A DNA stretch of 64,000 nt from Prevotellaceae bacterium (GTDB lineage: Bacteria > Bacteroidota > Bacteroidia > Bacteroidales > Paludibacteraceae): NCBI GenBank assembly GCA_031271465.1, contig JAISVR010000025.1, positions 41,353 to 105,352 of the forward strand, read 5' to 3'. Under the pieces are notes generated by a model. The model worked only from the letters and a program-made list of their open reading frames with translations. It had not been told where the DNA came from and made no database searches. Below, piece after piece: positions 31,939 to 41,184 of the stretch (its first letter is position 1; every line of letters starts with the position of its first letter). A program made the translations under genes and the position numbers.

Positions 31939-33306
31939 ATGATTACTTTTATAATTTTTGCCTTTTTAATAGGCTATGTATGTATTGCGATGGAGCATCC
32001 GTTGGGTGTGAATAAAGCTGCTACGGCGTTGCTTTTAGCCGTTGTATTGTGGACTACTTACATCTTTTGCGCCCCAATGCTAAGCGAATTTGCAGGTTTA
32101 AATCATGAACAGATTCTCGATAGAATTATTGGTGAAGATGGAAAGATTGTGTTAAATCTCGGTGATATTTCGCAAATTCTCTTCTTCCTGCTTGGAGCTA
32201 TGACTATTGTTGAACTGGTCGATGTACACGGTGGCTTTTCTATTATTACCGATAAAATTACTACAAAGAAAAAACGCAAATTGCTGTGGATTTTAGCTTT
32301 TGTAACTTTCTTCCTCTCGGCTATTTTGGATAATATGACTACTGCTATTGTGATGACTATGTTGTTGCGCAAACTTGTAAGCGATTCTAAAGACCGCTGG
32401 ATTTTCGCCGGTATTGTTATCATTGCAGCCAATTCGGGCGGAGCATTTTCGCCTATTGGCGATGTAACTACCATTATGCTGTGGATTCGCGGTTTCGTTA
32501 CTTCTTCCAGCTTGATACTCGAACTTATTTTGCCGTCACTTGTATCGCTTGTTATTCCGGTAGCTTTGGCATCTCGCTGGCTCAAAGGCGAACTAAGCAC
32601 CGAAGCTGTTGCCGAAACGAAAGGGCACGAAAATTCTCCTATCGGTATCATTACTAAAAGAGAAAAAAATATCATTTTTGCGTTGGGTGTTGGTTCGCTT
32701 ATCTTTGTTCCGATATTTAAATCCATCACACATTTGCCTCCGTTTATAGGTATTTTGTTGGGTTTAAGTGTATTGTGGATTTATACCGAACTGCTCTACA
32801 AACGCAAAAAAGATGTGGCAGAAAGCCGAAAAGCGCGTATTTCAGCCATATTAAATCGTATCGACACCTCAACTATTTTGTTCTTTATGGGTATTTTGAT
32901 GGCTGTGTCGGTACTGAAAGAAACCGGTATTTTAGCGAGCTTTGCCGAGATATTGAACGAAAAGGTTGGCAATTTCTATGTTATCAACATCATTATCGGT
33001 TTGTTATCGTCGGTGGTAGATAATGTGCCTTTGGTAGCAGGAGCAATGGGTATGTACAGCATTGACCCAAGTTCGATATACTTTATGCAAGATGGAATTT
33101 TCTGGATTTTCTTGGCTTATTGTGCCGGAGTAGGGGGCAGTATCCTTATTATCGGTTCGGCTGCCGGAGTAGTAGTAATGGGCTTGGAAAAAATAAATTT
33201 CATTTGGTATATGAAAAAGATATCGCTCATTACCCTGTTAGGCTATTTGGCAGGGGCGTTAATCTATATTGTACAAATGCAATTTATCTTGCCCTTGTTG
33301 CAGTAG
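31939..33306 (+). CDS. nhaD: NhaD-type Na+/H+ antiporter
   Basis: This 455-residue inner-membrane ion transporter exports Na+ (or Li+) in exchange for protons. It belongs to the ArsB/NhaD permease group, and the hydrophobic profile gives about 11-12 helices. The family motifs ILDNMTTAIVMTMLL (about 133-147) and NSGGAFSPIGDVTTIMLW are both present and carry the acidic and polar transport residues. A second discontinuous repeat, VVDNVPLVAGAMG, lies in the C-terminal half. It ends a unit of three genes with a strong terminator at 33332. Na+ handling connects loosely with the membrane pyrophosphatase at 55.5 kb. Confidence 0.93.
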   Translation: MITFIIFAFLIGYVCIAMEHPLGVNKAATALLLAVVLWTTYIFCAPMLSEFAGLNHEQILDRIIGEDGKIVLNLGDISQILFFLLGAMTIVELVDVHGGFSIITDKITTKKKRKLLWILAFVTFFLSAILDNMTTAIVMTMLLRKLVSDSKDRWIFAGIVIIAANSGGAFSPIGDVTTIMLWIRGFVTSSSLILELILPSLVSLVIPVALASRWLKGELSTEAVAETKGHENSPIGIITKREKNIIFALGVGSLIFVPIFKSITHLPPFIGILLGLSVLWIYTELLYKRKKDVAESRKARISAILNRIDTSTILFFMGILMAVSVLKETGILASFAEILNEKVGNFYVINIIIGLLSSVVDNVPLVAGAMGMYSIDPSSIYFMQDGIFWIFLAYCAGVGGSILIIGSAAGVVVMGLEKINFIWYMKKISLITLLGYLAGALIYIVQMQFILPLLQ

Positions 33307-33331
33307 AATGTAAAAGAATTAGAAAACATAG

Positions 33332-33368
33332 CAGGGACACATATTTATTGTGTCCCTGTTTGTTTTTT
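33332..33368 (+). terminator. Terminator of the nhaD unit
   Basis: CAGGGACACA pairs exactly with TGTGTCCCTG around a seven-base loop, then TTTGTTTTTT. Confidence 0.88.
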
Positions 33369-33388
33369 CTATTAATAAGATTAGAGTT

Positions 33389-33419
33389 TTTGAAAATTCG
33401 CAGTTTTATTTTACTTTTG
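33389..33419 (+). promoter_or_regulatory. Complete promoter of yjdM (TTTG, 19 bp, TACTTTTG)
   Basis: The -33 TTTG (33389-33392) and -7 TACTTTTG (33412-33419) are separated by exactly 19 bases, the arrangement known for the Bacteroidota primary sigma factor. The ATG at 33448 is 29 bases downstream. It is one of two complete matches seen in the window. Confidence 0.7.
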
Positions 33420-33447
33420 CGTCCTTAATTTCTAACAATAAAAATAA

Positions 33448-33780
33448 ATGAACAAAATTACTGTATGTCCCATTTGCGGGTCTGAAAATATTTATTTCGA
33501 CGGTACGATGTATATTTGTCCCGATTGCGGTTATGAAACCAATGGCGAAGAAGAGCTTGAAACCGTTGAAAACAATACGCCGCGCGATAGCAACGGTGCC
33601 GAATTGGCAAATGGCGATGCTGTAACCGTGATACAGGATTTGAAAGTAAAAGGCTCTTCGATGGTGATAAAACGAGGTACTAAAGTAAAAAGCATTCGCC
33701 TCACCGATAATCCCGAAGAGGTAGATTGTAAAATAGACGGTAGCAGCATAGTGCTGAAAACCTGTTATTTGAGAAAATAA
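33448..33780 (+). CDS. yjdM: YjdM/PhnA-family zinc-ribbon protein
   Basis: This 110-residue protein has an N-terminal zinc ribbon with two CxxC knuckles (CPICGSENIYFDG, CPDCGYE; Cys7, 10, 24 and 27 approximately). The PhnA-type domain follows (DSNGAELANGDAVTVIQDLKVKGS, then VKSIRLTDNPEEVDCKIDG). Historically called PhnA or alkylphosphonate uptake protein, the family has no proven role in phosphonate use; YjdM is the neutral name. It is monocistronic with its own promoter and terminator. Confidence 0.92.
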   Translation: MNKITVCPICGSENIYFDGTMYICPDCGYETNGEEELETVENNTPRDSNGAELANGDAVTVIQDLKVKGSSMVIKRGTKVKSIRLTDNPEEVDCKIDGSSIVLKTCYLRK

Positions 33781-33784
33781 AGGG

Positions 33785-33832
33785 AGAGGCTGTTCGAAAA
33801 GTTCATAGAATTTTGAACAGCCTCTTTTTTTT
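33785..33832 (+). terminator. Terminator of yjdM
   Basis: AGAGGCTGTTC pairs with GAACAGCCTCT over a 19-base loop, followed by eight T residues. Confidence 0.85.
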
Positions 33833-33940
33833 CGTTTTGCCGATAAGTGTTATTATCCGTTATTTTTCCTTTTCCAACAACCACTCAAATACATTTTTAT
33901 GAATAATTCCTGCCCGGCTTTGCGGAAAACTTTCAGTAAA

Positions 33941-33975
33941 TTCACAAAACTTGCAAAATTTACAAGTTTTGTGAA
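33941..33975. repeat. Perfect 13-bp stem hairpin in a gene-poor gap
   Basis: TTCACAAAACTTG is exactly complementary to CAAGTTTTGTGAA nine bases later, and T residues follow. It lies between yjdM and the converging nuclease-like gene. It could be a terminator for the minus-strand gene at a distance, or an unrelated palindrome. I see no credible gene in the gap 33781-34121, only a doubtful 69-codon minus-strand frame that runs through this hairpin. Confidence 0.6.
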
Positions 33976-34121
33976 TTTTCAATCTCTGACAATTCGGTTT
34001 ATTTACAAATTGATTTAATCCACCAAATAACCTGCCATTTTCAAAAATTGTGTAACCCATCAAGTGCAATATGTCTCACTTATGACAAACTGTTTGTTGT
34101 GCCCCAGCTTTTTTGACCTTA

Positions 34122-36077
34122 TTAATAGTCATTTGGCGTTTTTTCTTTGTAAACTACTCTTTCTGCAATTATTTTCGGCTCTGCTCCATTTAATGTTAGT
34201 TCAAACTCTTCTATTGTCTGTCTTGAAATTAGGTCTTGCATTGGAATTGGATTTTTAAAAAACGACTCAAAATTTCCCTCAAATGATTGAACAGAATTAT
34301 AATACGGAAGTTCGTAAACGGTCGTTCCTTTATTCTTTTCAATTTTCAAATTTGTTAATTTTCCCGATTTGAAATAGGATAGAAAAAGATAAAAATCGGT
34401 AACAGGTATTTCATCAATGATTCTACCCGCATAATGTGGAAAGTTTACAACTATTATTTTTAGAATTTTTCTTTCTCCTTTTTTGCCAAGTAAATGTTCA
34501 AATTTATCCCAATTATCTTCTATAAATTTTGCTTTTCTTATAACTTGATTTTTTGCTTTTTTTATTGTTTGAAAAGAACTATAAAAATCACCAGGGTCTA
34601 ATGGATAGGTAGTGCATTTTATTTCAGCAATTATTATAGTTGTTTCAGTTGTTAATACTAAATCAATTTCTTCTTCCTTACGAACATTGTCCTTATCTAA
34701 AAAAGAAAAATTAGATTGTTCAACGATATTGAATTTAGCAAATTCATTTAGCTTTTCTTCTTGCAAAAAATCTTTAATATAATCTTCAAATTTGTATCCC
34801 CTTTCGGACAAATCGCATTTGCCCACTTCTAACCATTTGTCCACCAAAAAGAGCATATTTGCTCTTTTTATAGAAGAATGCGAAAAGAAATAATGGTCGT
34901 TTTCTTCATAAATGGAATGAAGCCATAAATTATGTTTGTCCTCTTTTTGTAATAACAAATCCAAGAATATTGAAATTTGTTTTTCTGAATACTTCGTTGT
35001 CTTTTTAAAATAGTCCTTTAATATTGATTTTCTAATTTTGGGATTGAAGCGTTTGAATTTTGTTAAATCTTTTACTTCTGTATCTTCATATTTTGGCATA
35101 GGTAAAACCATAACTAAATCACATAATGAAGAAAAAAGATTCACAAGGTCTAATATTGTTAAATTCTCAAACGCTAAAATTTTTTCCGAATGAAAAAAAG
35201 GATAATATGTTAGAATTGGTGCCGTAAACAAAATAAATGTATCGGTCGGTTTTTTTGACTTTGACTGATATTTCAAAATCATTTCGCCATTATTTTCTTC
35301 TATTGATTTTATAATTTGAAAATGTCGTGTCGTGTGATATATTTTTTTTATTGATTTGTATTCTGCGGAATCGGATTGAAATTCAAATTGAGTGGCACCA
35401 ATATTTCTCGTTAATCTTGTTAATGCAACATTGTCTAACATTAAATGGCGTTGATTTGATTTTAATTTTATCGTAGAGTCATCGCTTTCAATTATATCTC
35501 CTCTCCATATTGTTTTGTCATACGCTTGTTTTATGGCGGTAAATAATGAGCCAATTTTTTCAATATGTACAATAATATCTACCTGCGAAAGCTCATCGGT
35601 GGTTTCAAGTTCTTCATTGAATTTGACAGAGTTCAAATAGTTTAAATTTAGTGTGGTTGTGTCAATTGCAGAATCTATTAAAGCCCAAGCAGATTCTTTG
35701 TCATTTAAAAATTCAGGTTTTCGAATGTACACATTGGCGAGCATATTGCTATCAAAAGTACCTCCTGAGGTAAGACTTCGTTTCGTATCTTCTAAAATAA
35801 TTAATTCGGTTCGATTTAAATTTGCAATTAACAATTCAATAAAAGTTGATTTATTTAATGTCGATTTGTCAAGAACATTGTTAAGAGATTGGCAAATTTC
35901 CTTGAAATAAAAATTAAAAAAATTTGAATTTTTAATAATTGACATAGAAGTCGCATCAAACTTTAATGTTTCCAATTCTGCTTTATGTTTTTCAATAGCC
36001 TTTTTAGGGTCGTATTTTAAAGAGAAAGGATAAAACCCTCCTATCCATAAAATCTTGTCTATAACTTTTTCTGCCAT
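34122..36077 (-). CDS. Large A+T-rich protein with a PD-(D/E)XK nuclease-like domain
   Basis: This 651-residue protein is not in any named family I can recall. Residues of about 1-420 are helical, with no signal peptide or membrane helix and no Walker motifs. About 425-570 looks like a PD-(D/E)XK/restriction-endonuclease fold. Glu431 lies in GYKFEDYI, Asp472 in KEEEIDLVL, and Glu485-x-Lys487 in IIAEIKCTTY, which is the order of acidic and Lys residues in such nucleases and of similar spacing. The gene is visibly richer in A+T than its neighbours: two 60-base rows counted by hand gave 28% and 30% G+C, against 38% in one row of the adjacent phosphohexomutase gene. This suggests acquisition by transfer. 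A single-gene nuclease-type defence or mobile-element function is possible, but unproven. Confidence 0.65.
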   Translation of the reverse strand: MAEKVIDKILWIGGFYPFSLKYDPKKAIEKHKAELETLKFDATSMSIIKNSNFFNFYFKEICQSLNNVLDKSTLNKSTFIELLIANLNRTELIILEDTKRSLTSGGTFDSNMLANVYIRKPEFLNDKESAWALIDSAIDTTTLNLNYLNSVKFNEELETTDELSQVDIIVHIEKIGSLFTAIKQAYDKTIWRGDIIESDDSTIKLKSNQRHLMLDNVALTRLTRNIGATQFEFQSDSAEYKSIKKIYHTTRHFQIIKSIEENNGEMILKYQSKSKKPTDTFILFTAPILTYYPFFHSEKILAFENLTILDLVNLFSSLCDLVMVLPMPKYEDTEVKDLTKFKRFNPKIRKSILKDYFKKTTKYSEKQISIFLDLLLQKEDKHNLWLHSIYEENDHYFFSHSSIKRANMLFLVDKWLEVGKCDLSERGYKFEDYIKDFLQEEKLNEFAKFNIVEQSNFSFLDKDNVRKEEEIDLVLTTETTIIIAEIKCTTYPLDPGDFYSSFQTIKKAKNQVIRKAKFIEDNWDKFEHLLGKKGERKILKIIVVNFPHYAGRIIDEIPVTDFYLFLSYFKSGKLTNLKIEKNKGTTVYELPYYNSVQSFEGNFESFFKNPIPMQDLISRQTIEEFELTLNGAEPKIIAERVVYKEKTPNDY

Positions 36078-36227
36078 TTTTTATTTTATTTGCAACTTGT
36101 CAAGTTTCGCATAAGTCTTAATTTACAGAGAAATCCTTGCACTGTTGTGTCACATTGCATACAACCCACAAACCTACGCAGACATTGTCCCCAACATCTG
36201 CGTAAATCCGTGCGTCATTATTCACCC

Positions 36228-37973
36228 TCAAATCCCCAGCGAAGCCATCACCGCCGCAATTTTCTCATCGGCAATAGCGTTTGCATTGTCGTAGTCGGCA
36301 GCCGATTTTATTTTACCGTGCACTTCTATGTAAAACTTGATTTTCGGCTCTGTTCCCGATGGACGCACAGAGATTTTGGTGTTATCTTCGGTAAAAAATT
36401 GTAATACATCCGAAGTTACAGGCATGTCGAGTTTTGTTATTTTTCCTGCGTTGTCGGTCGATTTCAGCAAGAGGAAATCTTTTTCCAAAATCACTTTTGA
36501 TCCCGCAATTTCCTTCGGAGGATTTTGACGAAAATCTTTCATCATTTGTTCGATTTCTTCTGCGCCCGATTTGCCTTTGCGCACAATCGAAATCCCCTTT
36601 TCCTTCGAGAAGCCATATTCAACATAAATTTGTTTCAACAACTGGTACATCGTCATACCTTGCGATTTTGCCCATGCAGCAATTTCGGCAATCAGCGCGC
36701 AGGCAGACACTGCATCTTTGTCGCGAACAAAGTCCTCTGCCAAATAACCATAACTCTCTTCGCCGCCACCAATATAGGTTTTTTTACCTTCGTTTTCGCG
36801 CATCACGGAAGCAATCCATTTAAAACCTGTGTACACATCGTAACATTCAATACCGTTGCGTTCGGGAATAATTTTCATCAACTCGGTGCTCACAATGGTT
36901 TTTACCATGTACTCATTACCGGTAAGTTTGCCAAGCTCCTTCCAGCGACGCACAAGATAGTAGGTGAAAATCGTTGCAGTTTGGTTGCCGTTTACCAATA
37001 TAAATTCACCCTTATCGTTGCGTACCGCAATACCAACGCGGTCGGCATCAGGGTCGGAAGCCATTACAAGGTCGGCACCGGTTTCTTCGGCGCGTTTCAC
37101 TGCCATGGCGAGCGCAGCAGGTTCCTCAGGATTCGGCGACACCACGGTAGGAAAATCACCACTAATCACTTCCTGTTCGGGCACACCTATTATATTGGTA
37201 AAGCCAAATTCTTTTAAAGTTCTCGGAATAAGCATAATACCTGTTCCGTGAATTGGCGTGTACACGATTTTAATGTCATGGTATTGCTTAATCGCTTCGG
37301 GCGAAAGAGAAAGAGTTTTTATCTTTTCGATAAATTTCGTGTCCATCTCTTTACCGATAATTTTGATACGCGCAGGATTTCCCTCAAATTTAATGTCGCT
37401 CACCGATTTGATTTTTTCCACTTCCTTAATCACATCTTCATCGTGCGGTGGAACAAGTTGCGCTCCATCATTCCAATATGCCTTGTAGCCGTTGTATTCC
37501 TTCGGATTATGGCTTGCGGTGAGAATAATTCCGCTTTGGCAACCAAGTTCGCGAATAGCAAAGGAAATTTCGGGCGTAGGGCGTAAACTGTCAAACAGAT
37601 ATACTTTAATTCCGTTTGAAGAAAAAATATTGGCAGCAGTTTCGGCAAAAAAGCGGCTGTTGTTACGGCAATCATGCCCGATAACCACAGAAATCTGCGC
37701 TACATCCGGGAATTGTTGTTTAAGATAATTGCTAAGCCCTTGAGTAGCCGACCCAACAGTGTATTTATTCATGCGGTTTGAGCCAACGCCCATAATACCA
37801 CGCAATCCTCCGGTACCAAACTCCAAATCCTTGTAAAACGCTTCAATCAAATCGGTCGAATCTGTATTTTCCAATAATTTCTTCACTTCCTCGCGGGTTT
37901 CTACATCATAATTTTCGCCTGTCCACACTTGCGCTTTCTCTCTTACAGATTTTAATAAGTCATTGTTTTCCAT
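36228..37973 (-). CDS. Phosphohexomutase (phosphoglucomutase/phosphomannomutase)
   Basis: This 581-residue alpha-D-phosphohexomutase interconverts hexose 1- and 6-phosphates. All four site motifs are present in order: the phosphoserine loop TASHNPKEYNGYK, the metal-binding DPDADRVGIAV, the sugar-binding GGGEESYGYL, and the phosphate-binding RPSGTEPKIKFY near the C-terminus. The length matches PgcA-type phosphoglucomutases rather than the shorter PMM/PGM. The frame runs 31 codons further upstream, but MENNDLL at 37973 is the natural start. It stands alone. It would feed the nucleotidyltransferase and GalE encoded divergently next door. Confidence 0.92.
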   Translation of the reverse strand: MENNDLLKSVREKAQVWTGENYDVETREEVKKLLENTDSTDLIEAFYKDLEFGTGGLRGIMGVGSNRMNKYTVGSATQGLSNYLKQQFPDVAQISVVIGHDCRNNSRFFAETAANIFSSNGIKVYLFDSLRPTPEISFAIRELGCQSGIILTASHNPKEYNGYKAYWNDGAQLVPPHDEDVIKEVEKIKSVSDIKFEGNPARIKIIGKEMDTKFIEKIKTLSLSPEAIKQYHDIKIVYTPIHGTGIMLIPRTLKEFGFTNIIGVPEQEVISGDFPTVVSPNPEEPAALAMAVKRAEETGADLVMASDPDADRVGIAVRNDKGEFILVNGNQTATIFTYYLVRRWKELGKLTGNEYMVKTIVSTELMKIIPERNGIECYDVYTGFKWIASVMRENEGKKTYIGGGEESYGYLAEDFVRDKDAVSACALIAEIAAWAKSQGMTMYQLLKQIYVEYGFSKEKGISIVRKGKSGAEEIEQMMKDFRQNPPKEIAGSKVILEKDFLLLKSTDNAGKITKLDMPVTSDVLQFFTEDNTKISVRPSGTEPKIKFYIEVHGKIKSAADYDNANAIADEKIAAVMASLGI

Positions 37974-38151
37974 ATTGTTATATTTTTTAAAATTAATTTT
38001 CAACAAACCGCTAAGATATAAAAAAATTAGAGATTTAAAAAAACAATTCAAAAAACTAAACCTCAATGAAAATAATACTAACTATAGTATTATTTTTCTT
38101 AATTGTTGATAAAAACTTATCCCGAAACGAGTAATACCAAAATGCTTTTTA

Positions 38152-38159
38152 TACTTTTG
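38152..38159 (+). promoter_or_regulatory. -7 box (TACTTTTG) of the nucleotidyltransferase-galE unit
   Basis: A TAnnTTTG match 36 bases before the ATG at 38195. No clear -33 TTTG is seen at 19-21 bases. Confidence 0.5.
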
Positions 38160-38194
38160 CAGGCTATAATCAAAGAATTAAGGGAAAATAGAAA

Positions 38195-39109
38195 ATGATA
38201 AAACCTACATTGCTTGTATTGGCTGCCGGAATGGGCAGTCGTTATGGTGGTTTGAAGCAACTCGATGGACTCGGTCCAAATGGAGAAACCATCATGGACT
38301 ACTCAATTTATGATGCCATTCGCGCCGGTTTCGGTAAGGTTGTTTTTGTTATTCGCCATATTTTCGAGGAGGAATTTCGCGAAAAAGTAATTTCGAAATA
38401 TGAAGGGAAAATTCCGGTAGAACTTGCTTTTCAAGAAGTAGAAAATGTACCAAAGGGTAGTATATACGATGCTTCACGCGAAAAACCGTGGGGAACCAAT
38501 CATGCCGTATTGATAGGTATGGAGCTTATCAAGGAACCTTTTGCGGTAATTAATGCCGACGATTATTATGGTGTAGAATCCTTTCAGATATTAGCCGATT
38601 ATTTAAAATCGGTCAATAACAAGCAAAACGACTATTGTATGATTGGTTATCGTGTGGAAAATACCATGTCGGAAAGCGGAGCAGTAAATCGGGGCGTGTG
38701 TGAAACCGATGAAAAAGGATTTTTAAACACCATTGTAGAGCGTGAAAAAATTGAAAAACAAGGAGGCTCTATTCTTTATAAAGACGAACAAGGAGTACAA
38801 CAGCAAATACCGGAAGGTACTCGTGTATCAATGAATATGTGGGGATTCACACCCGATTATTTCTCGTATTCTTTGAAGATGTTTAAAGAATTCTTGAAAA
38901 AAAACGGAATGAATATTAAATCGGAATTTTATATCCCTACAGTAGTTAATGATTTGATACAGAGCAAAAAAACAACGGTAAAGGTACTTGATACGCCATC
39001 TAAATGGTTTGGTATAACCTATGCCGACGATCGTCCGTTGGTGGTACTCCGTCTCAACGAATTGATAAAAAAAGGTGTATACCCATCCCGATTGTGGGAA
39101 CATAAATAA
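38195..39109 (+). CDS. Sugar-1-phosphate nucleotidyltransferase-like protein
   Basis: This 304-residue protein belongs to the nucleotidyltransferase (RfbA/GlmU-like) fold. The N-terminal nucleotide-binding signature is LLVLAAGMGSRYGGLKQLD, with the catalytic Arg/Lys in GSRYGGLK. It is followed by VINADDYYG, the metal-binding Asp pair. The shape NTP plus sugar-1-phosphate to NDP-sugar is expected, but the sugar is unknown. It is eight bases upstream of galE, which fits a UDP-sugar role. This branch is common in Bacteroidota and often annotated only as nucleotidyltransferase. Confidence 0.82.
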   Translation: MIKPTLLVLAAGMGSRYGGLKQLDGLGPNGETIMDYSIYDAIRAGFGKVVFVIRHIFEEEFREKVISKYEGKIPVELAFQEVENVPKGSIYDASREKPWGTNHAVLIGMELIKEPFAVINADDYYGVESFQILADYLKSVNNKQNDYCMIGYRVENTMSESGAVNRGVCETDEKGFLNTIVEREKIEKQGGSILYKDEQGVQQQIPEGTRVSMNMWGFTPDYFSYSLKMFKEFLKKNGMNIKSEFYIPTVVNDLIQSKKTTVKVLDTPSKWFGITYADDRPLVVLRLNELIKKGVYPSRLWEHK

Positions 39110-39117
39110 CACAAGCC

Positions 39118-40152
39118 ATGGAAGGAGATAAAATATTAGTTACCGGTGGTATGGGTTATATTGGCTCACACACTGTAGTAGAACTTCAACAGGCAGGATA
39201 TAAGGTTGTTATCGTTGATAATCTCAGCAATTCGAGCATCGAAACCATTGGTGGAATAGAGCGGATAACAGGCATCAGACCGTATTTTGAAAACCTCGAT
39301 TGTCTCGATTATGTCGGTATGGATCGTTTCTTTTCAAAATACGAAAACATCAAAGCAATTATTCATTTTGCTGCCAGCAAAGCGGTTGGCGAGTCGGTAC
39401 AAAACCCAGTTGCCTATTATCGAAATAATGTGAACGGATTGATAAATATTTTGGAACTGATGCCTGTTCACGGGGTACAAAATATTGTGTTTTCATCATC
39501 ATGTACTGTTTACGGACAACCCGATGTATTGCCTGTCGACGAAACAGCTCCTATTAAGCCTGCCACTTCGCCCTATGGAAATACCAAGCAAATTTGCGAA
39601 GAAATTATCCGAGATTTAATTTTTTCGGGTAGTGCTATGAAGAGTATTATTCTACGCTATTTCAACCCGATAGGGGCACATCCTTCTGCCGAAATAGGCG
39701 AATTACCCATTGGCGTGCCCAATAATTTAGTGCCCTTTATTACCCAAACTGCCATCGGATTACGCGAAAAACTCAGCGTTTATGGCGACGATTACAACAC
39801 GCCCGATGGTAGTTGCATTCGCGATTACATTAATGTAGTAGATTTGGCAAAAGCTCATGTGATAGCCGTTAAGCGAATGCTTGACGAACAACAACCTGAG
39901 CCACTCGAATATTTCAATATCGGTACAGGTAAAGGATTGTCTGTACTCGAACTCATTGCGATTTTTGAGCAAGCTACAGGAGTAAAACTACCTTACGAAA
40001 TTGTAGGTCGGCGCCCGGGCGATATTGAACAAGTATGGGCAAACCCTCAAAAAGCTAATACGATTTTAGGCTGGAAAGCCGAAACTTCGATAGAAGACAC
40101 CTTGCGTTCGGCTTGGGCGTGGGAACAAAATATTCGCCGTGAAAAAAATTAA
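39118..40152 (+). CDS. galE: UDP-glucose 4-epimerase
   Basis: This 344-residue short-chain dehydrogenase interconverts UDP-glucose and UDP-galactose (possibly the N-acetyl forms). The NAD-binding Rossmann motif is VTGGMGYIGSH (8-18), the catalytic Ser region is FSSSCTVYG, and the catalytic YGNTK Tyr-Lys pair follows. Then RYFNPIGAHPS and the C-terminal FNIGTGKG and GRRPGDIEQVWANP confirm the GalE group. Its TAA overlaps the stop codon of the converging glycosyltransferase gene by two bases. Its terminator lies inside that gene. Confidence 0.95.
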   Translation: MEGDKILVTGGMGYIGSHTVVELQQAGYKVVIVDNLSNSSIETIGGIERITGIRPYFENLDCLDYVGMDRFFSKYENIKAIIHFAASKAVGESVQNPVAYYRNNVNGLINILELMPVHGVQNIVFSSSCTVYGQPDVLPVDETAPIKPATSPYGNTKQICEEIIRDLIFSGSAMKSIILRYFNPIGAHPSAEIGELPIGVPNNLVPFITQTAIGLREKLSVYGDDYNTPDGSCIRDYINVVDLAKAHVIAVKRMLDEQQPEPLEYFNIGTGKGLSVLELIAIFEQATGVKLPYEIVGRRPGDIEQVWANPQKANTILGWKAETSIEDTLRSAWAWEQNIRREKN

Positions 40153-41177
40153 GAATATACTTCCGAAAATTTTCGATGCCTTTTGATAAAAAACTCTATC
40201 AAAAGGCTTTTTTTTGTCATTCCAATAAGAGGGTAGGAGGCTGTCTGTTTTGCCAAATTCTCTTTTCGTTTTTCTGCAAAATCGGGTAACATTTTTCGGA
40301 AATCGCGATGTGCCTGCCATACACTGCGCACATACGAGAATTTTCCTGTAAGCAAAAATTGTATTGCTGCCACACCATCGAGTATCATGCGTAGCAGCAG
40401 AATATTTTTTAATAATTTTTCGGGTAGATTTTTATACAGCATCAATAAATTATTGCGAAAATTGAGGTATACTTTGCGCGGACTGTCGTAGTTGAGCGTA
40501 CCTCCACCCACATGATACACCACGCTTTGTGGCACACACACAATGCTGCGTCCACGGCTTCGAAGCCGCCAACACAAATCTATTTCTTCCTGATGAGCAA
40601 AAAAACGCTCATCGAAACCACCTGCCGCCCAAAAATCTGCACTGCGGATAGCAAGGCAAGCACCGGTAGCCCAAAAAACCTCAACAGTTTGGTCGTATTG
40701 TCCTTGGTCAATTTCAGTTATATTCATAATTCTACCGCGACAAAAAGGATAACCCAATTGGTCGATATAACCGCCGGCGGCACCGGCATGTTCAAAACGC
40801 TTTCGGTCGTAAAACGCTTTTATTTTGGGTTGACAGGCTGCCGTATTCGGATGCGAATCTAAATAATTGATAAGCGGTTGAATCCAATTCGCAGTCACTT
40901 CAATATCGGAATTCAACAAGATATAATATTCGGCTTTCACTTGTGCCAAGGCGTGATTATAACCGCCTGCAAAACCGAAATTTTCAGGTAAAATGATAGG
41001 CTGTTCATTTGGAAACTGCTCACGCAAAAACGCTACCGAATCGTCTGTTGACGCATTATCAGCCACAATAATTGCCACATCGGGTGCAGCAGACAGCGCA
41101 ACAACCCGTGGCAAAAAGCGTTCGAGAAACGATTTTCCGTTGTAATTTAATATGACGATAGCGGTTTTTATCATCAT
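40149..41177 (-). CDS. Family 2 glycosyltransferase
   Basis: This 342-residue GT-A glycosyltransferase begins MMIKTAIVILNYNG. It has the nucleotide-binding VADNASTDDS and the ENFGFAGGYNHAL motif. The metal site is LLNSDIEV, and FAHQEEIDLCWRLRSRGR provides the acceptor-side ED motif. Its closest relatives are rhamnosyltransferase-like enzymes. The upstream extension to 41228 is unlikely because it overlaps the preceding acidic protein gene. A C-terminal hydrophobic stretch (KLLKNILLLRMILDGVAAIQFLL) may be membrane-associated. The gene at 41185 is on the same strand seven bases upstream, so they are probably co-transcribed. Confidence 0.88.
   Translation of the reverse strand: MMIKTAIVILNYNGKSFLERFLPRVVALSAAPDVAIIVADNASTDDSVAFLREQFPNEQPIILPENFGFAGGYNHALAQVKAEYYILLNSDIEVTANWIQPLINYLDSHPNTAACQPKIKAFYDRKRFEHAGAAGGYIDQLGYPFCRGRIMNITEIDQGQYDQTVEVFWATGACLAIRSADFWAAGGFDERFFAHQEEIDLCWRLRSRGRSIVCVPQSVVYHVGGGTLNYDSPRKVYLNFRNNLLMLYKNLPEKLLKNILLLRMILDGVAAIQFLLTGKFSYVRSVWQAHRDFRKMLPDFAEKRKENLAKQTASYPLIGMTKKSLLIEFFIKRHRKFSEVYS
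40178..40215 (+). terminator. galE terminator inside the converging glycosyltransferase gene
   Basis: GCCTTTTGATA pairs exactly with TATCAAAAGGC around an eight-base loop and is followed by eight T residues. It lies 26 bases past the galE stop and is entirely within the last 23 codons of the minus-strand glycosyltransferase. Confidence 0.85.
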
Positions 41178-41184
41178 TCTGCAT

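Noticed and set aside
33860..34069. 69-codon minus-strand frame downstream of the nuclease-like gene
   Set aside because: It contains a perfect 13-bp-stem hairpin (33941-33975) in the middle and shows no family features, so I treat the region as non-coding. A small real gene cannot be entirely excluded.
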